Program-made: the position numbers and the translations under genes
The notes under the pieces: model-generated
Databases searched by the model: none
Told to the model about the DNA's origin: nothing
Seen by the model: the letters and a program-made list of their open reading frames with translations, nothing else
In this document: positions 52,829 through 63,355 of the stretch, in pieces
Layout of the letters: every line of letters begins with the position of its first letter
Numbering within the stretch: position 1 is the stretch's first letter
Origin: Beroe forskalii
Taxonomy: Eukaryota > Ctenophora > Nuda > Beroida > Beroidae
NCBI GenBank assembly: GCA_011033025.1
Contig: WFMF01000536.1
Coordinates: forward strand, 1-64,000
Direction: 5' to 3'
Length of the DNA: 64,000 nt

Positions 52829-53017
52829 TAATATAGAGTTACTCAACGAATAAGTGTGAAGTAACATGATTTAAGCCACGAGCGAAGCGAATTGCGTAAA
52901 TCGCATTATTCACCGAAGCCGAAGGCTGAGTTGAATAATGATTTGTTTTCATCGAGGGCGCAGCCCGAGTTGAAAACATGCTGTTACTTCATACTTATGA
53001 GTTGTGTAACGATATTA
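52829..53017. repeat. Cloverleaf palindrome C, copy of B
   Basis: Nearly identical to locus B (52280-52468). Substitutions in arm 1 (GCGAAT for GCGAGT) leave the tandem GA mismatch and GAA cap intact. With its flanking iterated repeat it forms a local duplication of about 550 bp with B. Confidence 0.8.
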
Positions 53018-53404
53018 TTCACCAAGTGAAAAAGATAAGATAAAAAACTGTGTGCACAACTTTGGCATACTGCACCGAGCACAGTGACAGGCAAAAAAAG
53101 GACGTTCTATCGTATCACTAATTTAGAGAAGACCTGATCAGTTCACTCGCGGCACCACTACTACTCCCAGCAGAAAAGGACGTTCCATCGTATCACTAAT
53201 TTGTAATTGGAGAGTTGGAGGAGGAGCAGCACGATCACCAGATCTGCTCACTGGTAGTACTACTACCGTTGCGCGGTATGTCGGCGTGATGGAATCTGCA
53301 ATTGGATTGTCACGTGGCACGATTTCCGCTCAAAAAAGTGGCACGTGCATTCAGGTCCCTGAAAAGTTGGCCGAGAGCCCAGTTCTTAACCACAGTCAGT
53401 GTTA

Positions 53405-53560
53405 ACCAAAGTGTGAAGTAATACGGCCCAAGTGTTGAATAACATGAGGAAAATGGCGAATAATACGGCGTAAGAGTGGAATAACATGGTAAAAGTGGAA
53501 ATAATACTAAAAAGTGTGGAGTAATACGACAAAAAACTCAATATAATACGTTTTTATTCA
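53405..53560 (+). repeat. Iteron-like repeats, block 2
   Basis: The same 19-22 bp words as block 1 (AAGTGTTGAATAACATG, AAGTGTGGAGTAATACGAC), preceding the palindromes at 53588. Confidence 0.75.
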
Positions 53561-53587
53561 ACCGGTTTAACCCCACCACATGGTGAA

Positions 53588-53972
53588 TAATATCATGTTA
53601 CTACACACTATAGAGGTGTGGATTGGTGAATATTCCTCGAGGCGAAGCCGAGTGGAATATGAGAAATCCACACCGATATCCGTGTGTAGTAACATTATTA
53701 TTTAACGATCCGAAAAAAAGTACGAGGTTGCTCCGTAAACTGGATTTCAAACTCGGCGAACGGGCTGTGAGTTAAATAATATGATGTTACTACACACTAT
53801 TGAGGTGTGGATTGGTGAATATTCCACCGAGGCGAAGCCGAGTGGAATATGGGAAATCCACACCGATATCCGTGTGTAGTAACATTATTATTTAACGATC
53901 CGAAAAAAGTACGAGGCCGCTCCGTAATCTGGATTTCAAACTCGGCGAACGGGCTGTGAGTTAAATAATAGA
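53588..53972. repeat. Two tandem 189-bp capped-palindrome units
   Basis: Each unit has outer stem ATGTTACTACACAC/GTGTGTAGTAACAT, middle stem GGTGTGGATT/AATCCACACC, and an inner hairpin capped CGAGGCGAAGCCGAG (tandem GA mismatch, GAA loop). An imperfect second palindrome bounded by TTATTTAAC and GTTAAATAA follows. Units start near 53595 and 53784. A single unit is at about 58181-58371. Confidence 0.8.
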
Positions 53973-54037
53973 TTTTATAAAACCTATTGTAAATAATAAA
54001 TTTTATTATAGCTTAATGCGAGGGATATTAATTATTC

Positions 54038-54446
54038 GGTCGTATGAAAGTATACCAATGACCCCCTGCTGACCCCCCAGCTGACCCCCTACTGACCCCC
54101 TGCTGACCCCCTACTGACCCCCTGGTGAACCCCTACTGACCCCCTGGTGACCCCCTGGTGAACCCCTACTGACCCCCTACTGACCCCCTGCTGACCCCCT
54201 ATTGACCCCCTGCTGACCCCCTACTGACCCCCTGGTGAACCCCTGGTGACCCCTGGTGACCCCCTGGTGAACCCTACTGACCCCTACTGACCAGGGTCAC
54301 CAGGGGTCAGTAGGGGTCACCAGGGGTCAATAGAGGTCAGTAGGGGTTTAGTCAGTAGGGCTCACCAGGGTCACCATAGTTTAATGGGGTCAGCTGGGGG
54401 TCAGTAGGGGGTCAGCAGGGGGTCATTGGTATACTTTCATACGACC
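54038..54446. mobile_element. 409-bp foldback of TGACCCCCTAC words
   Basis: The ends GGTCGTATGAAAGTATACC and complement are perfect. The rest is about 20 iterations of TGACCCCCTRC, then the same in inverted orientation (GGGGTCAGTAGGGG). AATTATTC flanks both sides (54030-54037 and 54447-54454), and the second duplication unit has the single site at 58431-58438. So it inserted after the 4-kb duplication, or was lost cleanly. The 8-bp duplication fits hAT-like or related insertion. Confidence 0.9.
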
Positions 54447-55757
54447 AATTATTCATATCATGTGCAACAATAAGGTACTCGACATTTTGCTCGGTTGAAA
54501 GTGTGTTTTCTCAAAAATGTTCGCCTTCTGAAATTGAAGCAGCAAGATGACATGGTCTGAAAAAATCTTTGCTTTCCCAAAAAAATCCCTTTAGGATGTG
54601 TGCACCTTCCAAATAAAGTGAGCGAGGAAGGCAATAAGGCATTGTCTCCTAGCCTCCCATCCTGCCTCACTCGTGATAAAAACCTTAACGACAAATGTGA
54701 TTATACAGCCAAAATTTCGATCAGATATTGTCAACTGGGTTAAGCATTCAATATCAATTTAATTATTTTAAGAGCTATCATATTGTAGCTTTTTACTTGC
54801 AATAAACGGTTACTCGAGCGATCAGCCTTTCACTATGGCGTACACCACTTCATAACATCTGAATAATAATTTTTTTTGTAATTTACCCATTAATATGCTA
54901 AAGCAGATATAATAGTTGCAATCTGGTGTGAATGCTCAAAATACTAAAACAGACGGAGCGGGTACCTAACGGGTATCCAATATTTTATACTAATTATAGT
55001 AAGTATGTTGCATAAATAATTTCACTACCCTATTTCTGACGAACTGTTTGAGATATGAGAATTTTTGTGTGCACCACGTGAATCTACGGAAAATTTTGAC
55101 CAAGAAAGACATTTCTTATTACTAGTGACCAGCGTAACAGTTAACCGTTTTGATACTACAAAAGTTGGTTAAGTCTGCTGCATGTATATCGTGATTAAAC
55201 TTTTAATAAACAAAAAGCCCAAATAATATAGAGCTACATGCGCACTTCGGGACTAACTGTGATCGAAATGAGACCCTAGACCTGATTTGAACTTTTGTGG
55301 CAGGTTTCTGTTCACCAGACTTCGAGAAAATTGCTGAATAAGGAATGAATGCAAAATAAGGAGTTGGAATTGGAAACTGAGGCAACTTAAAAACTCTTGC
55401 TTTTACGGGAGTTAGAGAAGCTCAAAAGCATTGAAAAATGATTGTTTGACAGTCTGTCTATATTGCATCATGGTGTATTTTATTCCATTTATTGAAGCTC
55501 ATTTCTTTAATCTACTGAGGTGTGGAATTGTTCATGGGACAGACAAAGAATACATCATAGGTACAAAACGGGGCAGTCTTGAACTACCCGAGACCACCAG
55601 CTGGCCAGCTGGTGACACGGCCGACCGGCTCATTGAACATCCACTATAAGTTTTACATATCCACTGGAAAAGTGCTCACTGCTCACTTAATCTCCGGTTA
55701 TATTTGGCATCCAGCCCTACCACCTGCTAAGTGTCTTCGTTTCGCTAGTTTAACACT

Positions 55758-56296
55758 TTACAATGTTTGATTTATCTACGTATCTAAAATCGATGAGGAA
55801 GTCAGTGATGTAACTGTTGCCGTTTAAATGTTTCTTGTAGTGAGTCCAGAGCTCCTCCATGGTGTTAATGCGAACTCCAGTCATGATGGGGTTGACGTAC
55901 TGTATGTTGTGGTTCACAACGAAGTGTTATAGTAGCCCCTCCTCGGTAGACTGTTGTACCTACCTCAGCCGTCGGTTATTACGGTGGATCCAGGGCGGAT
56001 GAAGGGTGCTCCGACAGTCCCATGTACTCCGCAATGTTGACGTTGCAGTTGATCTTGTTGGAGAAGGAGTGGAGTAGCCAGGTGAAATGCATGAAGCTTA
56101 TGTTCTGCTTTATATCCAGGATGGAGTTGTCCAGCAGGACCCATTCCTGTAGCAGGACGCAGAAGGGTAAGTCCACATCATCTGGGTGTTGCAGTTGGTA
56201 CAGAGGGAGGAAGAAAGGATCACACGGTCTCTGTTTCTGCAGAAGAGCTGAATGTAGTAGCAGTAGAACAGATGAGCTACGTAGGTAAACCGCAAG
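55758..56296 (-). pseudogene. Merlin (IS1016-type) transposase relic, copy 1
   Basis: On the minus strand, frame-shifted pieces read LCTNCNTQMMW (zinc ribbon, CxxC) and NISFMHFTWLLHSFSN with IAEYMGLSEHP (helical region). After a gap come GSTVITDG and GRYNSL (second catalytic D), then HFVVNHN…NPIMTGVRINTMEELWTHYK (H-x-x-x-x-x-H and N-T-x-E) and a TAA at 55758-55760. This order is that of ISXO2-like/Merlin transposases. The part between the helical region and the second D, with the first D, is missing, and there are at least three frame breaks, so it is inactive. Confidence 0.6.
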
Positions 56297-58070
56297 ATTC
56301 TGTGAAGAAGAGAGATGTTACCTTACAACTACGTGCTCATAGAGGTCAATGGTCATGGACTAAAAGTAGCGCAAATCATAGACGTCAAATCATAACGATG
56401 ATACTTCACTAGTGATAAGACTTTTTTCGATACAATATGCAACTGGGCAACTGACCTTCACATCCCCTTTCGGGGACCGATGGAATCTTTCAGAACAGTG
56501 GATATGTAAAACTTATAGAGGAAATTCAGTGAGTCGGCCGGCTACCCGGCCGGCTATCCGGCCAGCACGTCAGTTGGCCGGTCGGCTAGCCAGTAGCGTC
56601 GGGATAGTTCAAGACTTTCCAAAGAGGAATATTTTAATACGATAATGGATGAATAGAATGGATTATCCTATTCCCGTTTCTTTTGCTGGAATTCGCAAGT
56701 CGCAACCAAAGGACTTTATATTTTGAGACACGATGACTTGAAAGTTGAAACGAGCGAAAAATATTAATATTTCAATCCACCATTTTTCATTACGTAGGAA
56801 ACCGTTAAAATGAAAGCGAATTGCGTCGCGTGGCTTAGAAATTTTACAAAGAACGTAAAAGATGATTCTTTCATTTTGACAAAGCACCGTTGGAAACTAT
56901 TTTCTTTTCGTCATTTTAATTCACAATAATAAATAGAGGTCAATAAGTAAGGAATATTTTTGAATAATATGCAATCATGATTATTTCTGACAGTATTATT
57001 GAGAGAGCGTGGAAGGCATCGAAGCTTACGCAAAAGCACAAAGGGAGGTTAGGGGAAAGGGCTATATCGTTCACGTTGGCTCTGGGATTCTCAAAATTTA
57101 GGGTTATTCATCAACTAAAACTCATACTCAGAAAGTAAGTAATTACTTACTTTCCGAGCAATTACTTGCTTTTGGTATTCATAAAAACGAGAAATAGTTT
57201 GAGCGTAAGTTTTCTCTCGAGTAATTACTTGAACTAAAACTCAAGCTCATACTCACCCAATTTTGCTATTCATAACACGAGTAATTACTTAAATTTTGAG
57301 TCGGAACGGTGAGTTTCGGATTTCGTAACTCAAACAGTTGCTCAACCTTATACTTAGCAATTTTTGACGCAAATTGACACTTTGCGTTTGTCAAAGGCCG
57401 ATTTAGACCCTTCCAACACCATTTCTGACATTTTTTACTTCAGGGGAAAAATTTAGACGTCATTTGAGCAATTTTGTGTTGATTTTTGTATGATTCTAAA
57501 ATGTGATCCAATTGAGCCATTGGTGCCCTAAAAAGCTAAATACAGTTCGATTTAGCACCTCAAAAAACATGAGAAACAACTCGGTTTGAAAAAGAAAGTT
57601 TGAAAAAAATCCCCATTTTTTGGTCAATTGATGGCTGACAGTTGCAACTGATCATTTTTGGCAAAATAATAAAACTTGAGATAAAGACTTCAAAATTTCA
57701 GGATTGAATAACTCTGACACCCCAATTTCGAATATCTCGCCGAAATTGTTCTATTTCAAATGCTTTGAAATAGACTTTTCGTGTAAAATTGGCAGAATTT
57801 TGATGTTTGAGTGAGAGTTTTGGTCTGGGTTTGAGTTGCAGTTTGAGCAAATACTAATCATCTATTACTTAGTTTTATGAATAACAAAATTAGTGAGTAA
57901 ATGGTGGTAAGACTAAGTAAATAAGGGGTTATTCATAAAAATAAGTAAATGCATGAGCAATTACTAACGAGTAATTACTTACCACCATTTACTCACTCAT
58001 TTTGGTATTCATGAAACTAAGTAATAGTTGGTTAGTAATTGCTCAAACTACATCAAATTCCTGCCAAAAT
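56297..58070. other. Non-coding remainder of duplication unit 1
   Basis: Includes GGCCGGCTACCCGGCCGGC-type words at 56538-56590 and an array of GAGTAATTACTT/AAGTAAGTAATTACTTAC palindromes at 57130-57300 and 57955-58045. No gene seen. Confidence 0.5.
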
Positions 58071-61000
58071 AACATGGTAAAAGTGGAAATAATACTAAAA
58101 AGTGTGGAGTAATACGACAAAAAAACTCAAAATAATACGTTTTTATTCAACCGGTATAATCCCACCACATGGTGAATAATATGATGTTACTACACACTAT
58201 TGAGGTGTGGATTGGTGAATATTCCACCGAGGAGAAGCCGAGTGGAATATGGGAAATCCACACCGATATCCGTGTGTAGTAACATTATTATTTAACGATC
58301 CGAAAAAAGTAACAATTCCGCTCCGTAAACTGGATTTCAAACTCGGCGAACGGGCTGTGAGTTAAATAATAGATTTTATAAAACCTATTGTAAATAATAA
58401 ATTTTATTATAGCTTAATGCGAGGGATATTAATTATTCATATCATGTGTAACAATAAGGTAAACGACATTTTGCTCGGTTGAAAGTGTGTTTTCTCAAAA
58501 ATGTTCGCCTTCTGAAATTGAAGCAGCAAGATGACATGGTCTGAAAAAATCTTTGCTTTCCCAAAAAAATCCCTTTGGGATGTGTGCACCTTCCAAATAA
58601 AGTGAGCGAGGAAGGCAATAAGGCATTGTTTCCTAGCCTCCCATCCTGCCTCACTCGTGATAAAAACCTTAACGACAAATGTGATTATACAGCCAAGATT
58701 TCGATCAGATATTGTCAACTGGGTTAAGCATTCAATATCAATTTAATTATTTTAAGAGCTATCATATTGTAGCTTTTTACTTGCAATAAACGGTTACTCG
58801 AGCGATCAGCCTTTCACTATGGCGTACACCACTTCATAACATCTGAATAATAATTTTTTGTAATTTACCCATTAATATGCTAAAGCAGATATAATAGTTG
58901 CAATCTGGTGTGAATGCTCAAAATACTAAAACAGACGGGCAGGTACCTAACGGGTATCCAATATTTTATACTAATTATAGTAAGTATGTTGCATAAATAA
59001 TTTCACTACCCTATTTCTGACGAACTGTTTGAGATATGAGAATTTTTGTGTGCACCACGTGAATCTACGGAAAATTTTGACCAAGAAAGACATTTCTTAT
59101 TACTAGTGACCAGCGTAACAGTTAACCGTTTTGATACTACAAAAAAGTTGGTTAAGTCTGCTGCATGTATATCGTGATTAAACTTTTAATAAACAAAAGC
59201 CCAAATAATATAGAGCTACATGCGCACTTCGGGACTAACTGTGATCGAAATGAGACCCTAGACCTGATTTGAACTTTTGTGGCAGGTTTCTGTTCACCAG
59301 ACTTCGAGAAAATTGCTGAATCAGGAATGAATGCAAAATAAGGAGTTGGAAACTGAGGCAACTTAAAAACTCTTGCTTTTACGGGAGTTAGAGAAGCTCA
59401 AAAGCATTGAAAAATGATTGTTCGACAGTCTGTCTATATTGCATCATGGTGTATTTTATTCCATTTATTGAAGCTCATTTCTTTAATCTACTGAGGTGTG
59501 GAATTGTTCATGGGACAGACAAAGAATACATCATAGGTACAAAACGGGGCAGTCTTGAACTACCCGAGACCACCAGCTGGCCAGCTGGTGACACGGCTCG
59601 ACCGGCTCATTGAACATCCACTATAAGTTTTACATATCCACTGGAAAAGTGCTCACTGCTCACTTAATCTCCGGTTATATTTGGCATCCAGCCCTACCAC
59701 CTGCTAAGTGTCTTCGTTTCGCAAGTTTAACACTTTACAATGTTTGATGTATCTACGTATCTAAAATCGATGAGGAAGTCAGTGATGTAACTGTTGCCGT
59801 TTAAATGTTTCTTGTAGTGAGTCCAGAGCCCCTCCATGGTGTTAATGCGAACTCCAGTCATGATGGGGTTGACGTACTGTATGTTGTGGTTCACAACGAA
59901 GTGTTATAGTAGCCCCTCCTCGGTAGACTGTTGTACCTACCTCAGCCGTCGGTTATTACGGTGGATCCAGGGCGGATGAAGGGTGCTCCGACAGTCCCAT
60001 GTACTCCACAATGTGAACGTTGCAGTTGTTATTGTTGGAGAGGGCGTGGAGTAGCCAGGTGAAATGCATGAAGCTTATGTTCTGCTTTATATCCAGGATG
60101 GAGTTGTCCAGCACGACCCATTCCTGTAGCAGGATGCAGAAGGGTAAGTCCACATCATCTGGGTGTTGCAGTTGGTACAGAGGGAGGAAGATAGGATCAC
60201 ACGGTCTCTGTTTCTGCAGAAGAGCTGAATGTAGTAGCAGTAGAACAGATGAGCTACGTAGGTAAACCGCGAGATTCCGTGAAGAAGAGAGATGTTACCT
60301 TACAACTACGTGCTCATAGAGGTCAATGGTCATGGACTAAAAGTAGCGCAAGTCATAGCCATCAAATCATAACGATGATACTTCACGAGTGATAAGACTT
60401 TTTTTCGATACAATATGCAACTGGGCAACTGACCTTCACATCCCCTTTCGGGGACCGATGGAATCTTTCAGAACAGTGGATATGTAAAACTTATAGAGGA
60501 AATTCAGTGGGTCGGCCGGCTACCCGGCCGCTATCCAACCAGCACGTCAGTTGGCCGGTCGGCTAATGGTAGCGTCGGGATAGTTCAAGACTTTCCAAAG
60601 AGGAATATTTTAATACGATAATGGATGAATAGAATGGATTATCCTATTCCGTTTCTTTTGCTGGAATTCGCAAGTCGCAACCAAAGGACTTTATATTTTG
60701 AGACACGATGACTTGAAAGTTGAAACGAGCGAAAAATATTAATATTTCAATCCACCATTTTCATTACGTAGGAAACCGTTAAAATGAAAGCGAATTGCGT
60801 CGCGTGGCTTAGAAATTTTACAAAGAACGTAAAGATGATTCTTTCATTTTGACAAAGCACCGTTGGAAACTATTTTCTTTTCGTCATTTTAATTCACAAT
60901 AATAAATAGAGGTCAATAAGTAAGGAATATTTTTGAATAATATGCAATCATGATTATTTCTGACAGTATTATTGAGAGAGCGTGGAAGGCATCGAAGCAC

Positions 61001-62043
61001 GCAAAAGCACAAAGGGAGGTTAGGGGAAAGGGCTATATCGTTCACGTTGGCTCTGGGATTCTCAAAATTTAGGGTTATTCATCAACTAAAACTCATACTC
61101 AGAAAGTAAGTAATTACTTACTTCCTGAGCAATTACTTGATTTTGCTATTCATAAAAACGGGAAGTAATAGTTTGAGCGTGAGTTTTTCTACCTGAGTAA
61201 TTACTTGAACTAAAACTCAAGCTCATACTCACCCAATTTTGCTATTCATAACACGAGTAATTACTTAAATTTTGAGTCGGAACGGTGAGTTTCGGATTTC
61301 GTAACTCAAACAGTTGCTAAACCTTATACTTAGCAACTTTTTGACGCAAATTGACACTTTCCGTTTATCAACGGTCGATTTAGACCCTTCCAACATCATT
61401 CCTGACATTTTTTACTTCGGGGGAAAAGTTTAGACGTCATTTGAGCAATTTTGTGTTGATGTTTGGATGATTCTAAAATGTGATCCAATTGAGCCATTGG
61501 TGCCCCAAAAAGCTAAATACAGTTCGATTTAGCACCTCAAAATACATAAGAAACAACTCGGTTTGAAAAAGAAAGTTTGAAAAAAATTTCCCCATTTTTC
61601 GGTCAATTGATGGCTGACAGTTGCAACTGATCATTTTTGGCAAAATAATAAAACTTGAGATAAAGACTTCAAAATTTCAGGATTGAATAATTCTGACACC
61701 CCAATTTCGAATATCTCGCCCAAATTGTTCTATTTTAAATGTTTTGAAATAGACTTTTCGTGTAAAATTGGCAGAATTTTGATGTTTGAGTGAGAGTTTT
61801 GGTCTGGGTTTGAGTTGGAGCAAATACTAATCATCTATTACTTAGTTTTATGAAGAACAAAATTAGTGAGTAAATGGTGGTAAGACTAAGTAAATAAGGG
61901 GTTATTCATAAAAATAAGTAAATGCATGAGCAATTACTAACGAGTAATTACTTACCACCATTTACTCACTCATTTTGGTATTCATAAAACTAAGTAATAG
62001 TTGGTTAGTAATTGCTCAAACTACATCAAATTCCTGCCAAAAT
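58071..62043 (+). repeat. 4-kb tandem duplication, unit 2
   Basis: Head-to-tail copy of 53483-58070, differing by small indels and lacking the foldback and one palindromic unit. It starts at the join CCAAAAT|AACATGG, which shows only a few bases of possible microhomology. Confidence 0.9.
59735..60273 (-). pseudogene. Merlin transposase relic, copy 2
   Basis: The duplicate of 55758-56296 with a handful of substitutions (for example LLHALSNNNNCNVHIVEY). The same internal gap and frame breaks are present, so the gene was already dead before the duplication. Confidence 0.6.
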
Positions 62044-62110
62044 CACCCGAAAAGTCAATTTCCAAGCAGCAATTCGGACGGGATATTTGAAATTGGGAAG
62101 TCAGAATTAT

Positions 62111-63153
62111 GAAAGTGCGACATTTGACCCCCGACACTTGACCCCCCGACATTACATCCCCCGACATTACATCCCCCGACATCTGACCCCCCGTAGTTAC
62201 TAAAAATGAGATTTGGATATTGCAATAATGTCATAGTTTATAGAATAATTGTATATCACACAAATTTTTCACACAAAATATCGGATAAAACACTCTAAGA
62301 CATGTAGTTGTAAGCAATTCCAGTCAGGAAGGTGTCAGCAGAAGGTCTGGACTCTGGAGTAGTTCCGGAGGAGGTTTTGGATCCTGTCGTTCCTCCTTCT
62401 CTCCAGGGCAGATGACTTGAACACGTCTCCTCTGGTAACACGGAACATCTTGGCTCTGGAAAAGTTCTGCTGCGTCTGGAGTGTCTTGAGGAGGGTCCAG
62501 ATGGAGGGGTGGTGACAGGACAGCAGGGAGTTGAAGGAGTGGTGAAAGGACTCCAGGGCGTTGGTGGTGCGGGCAGATCCAGCCGAAGCTCTGTTAGGGA
62601 CGTTGCACATGTGGAAAGGGAAGATCGGGGGATCCACTTGCACAAGTGGAAGAAGCAACCTTCAGCTCCGATCTCAGGAAACACTTCCAGAACAGCCTGA
62701 AAAGCACCTTGCTCATAGTCCGACAGGAAGGCCTCGAACAACCATTGATGAAAAGAATCATCTACCTGATGGACCAGCGTCCTCCCTTCATCCTGACAGA
62801 CCAGCCTTGACACTACGTCTCAGCTCAGTCGATGGTGCGACACCTGAACCCCCGTTTTCAAGCACAGTTGCATGGGAGTTTACTGTGCCTATAGAGGCCA
62901 GAGGGGATGTGATGTCGGGGGGTCAAATGTCGCACTTAGACTCCTCGGTCAAGGCGCAGATCAGTGCGTTTGATCTATATATTTATTCTTCGGGGGATGT
63001 AATGTCGGGGGGTTAAATGTCGCACCAATCGTCGAACTGCGACGTTTGACCCCCCGCTTTCCACTATAGATTTACAGTACTGTTGTAGGGGGTGAAGTGT
63101 CGGTGGATGTAGTGTCGGGGGATGTAATGTCGGGGGGTAAAGTGTCCCTTTAC
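62111..63153 (-). mobile_element. Second MULE relic, iterated TIRs, 9-bp duplication
   Basis: CAGAATTAT flanks both ends (62102-62110 and 63154-63162); a 9-bp duplication is standard for MULEs. The ends are built of 15-16-bp words CGACATTACATCCCCC, CGACACTTGACCCCC and CGACATCTGACCCCC in opposite orientation, with further words inside at 62905-63060. The flanking sequence to the right (63155-63350) is an inverted copy of part of the duplication unit. A transposase fragment is at 62335-62813. Confidence 0.8.
62335..62813 (-). pseudogene. MULE transposase fragment, frame-shifted
   Basis: In one minus frame FLSDYEQGAFQAVLEVFPEI then GAEGCFFHLCKW carries the second catalytic Asp (SDYE) and the C…H pair typical of MULE DDE domains. 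After a frameshift near 62630 the neighbouring frame gives ARTTNALESFHHSFNSLLSC then HHPSIWTLLKTLQTQQNFSR and continues to TGA at the end. The N-terminal half is absent. It is more complete than the relic at 22995-23273, and clearly of the same family. Confidence 0.8.
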
Positions 63154-63154
63154 C

Positions 63155-63355
63155 AGAATTATTCAATCCTGAAATTTTGAAGTCCTTATCTCAATTTTTA
63201 TTTTTTAGCCAAAATTGATCAGTTGCAACTGTCCGCCCTCGATCGACCCAAAAATGGGGTAAAATATATCCGAACTTTCTCCTTCAATCCGAGGTGTTTC
63301 TTATGTATTTCGAGGTGCTAAATCGAACTGCGTTGCAATCCCCCTAAAAACTACC
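63155..63355 (-). repeat. Inverted copy of part of the 4-kb unit
   Basis: AATTATTCAATCCTGAAATT through GATCAGTTGCAACTG is the reverse complement of about 61505-61700, with more divergence than between the tandem units. The MULE relic inserted at its edge. Confidence 0.75.

Larger units (their letters stand above)
52552..53202 (+). repeat. Dispersed repeats AGCAGAAAAGGACGTTC…GTATCACTAATTT
   Basis: A roughly 33-bp word (GAAAAGGACGTTC, then YRTYGTATCACTAATTT) occurs four times, near 52552, 52632, 53093 and 53171, around cloverleaf C. No coding function is seen. Confidence 0.75.
53483..58070 (+). repeat. 4-kb tandem duplication, unit 1
   Basis: From AACATGGTAAAAGTGG at 53483 to CCTGCCAAAAT at 58070. 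It is followed directly by a second copy (58071-62043). Unit 1 has a 409-bp foldback insertion (54038-54446) and one additional roughly 189-bp palindromic unit that unit 2 lacks. Both units end CTACATCAAATTCCTGCC. Confidence 0.9.
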
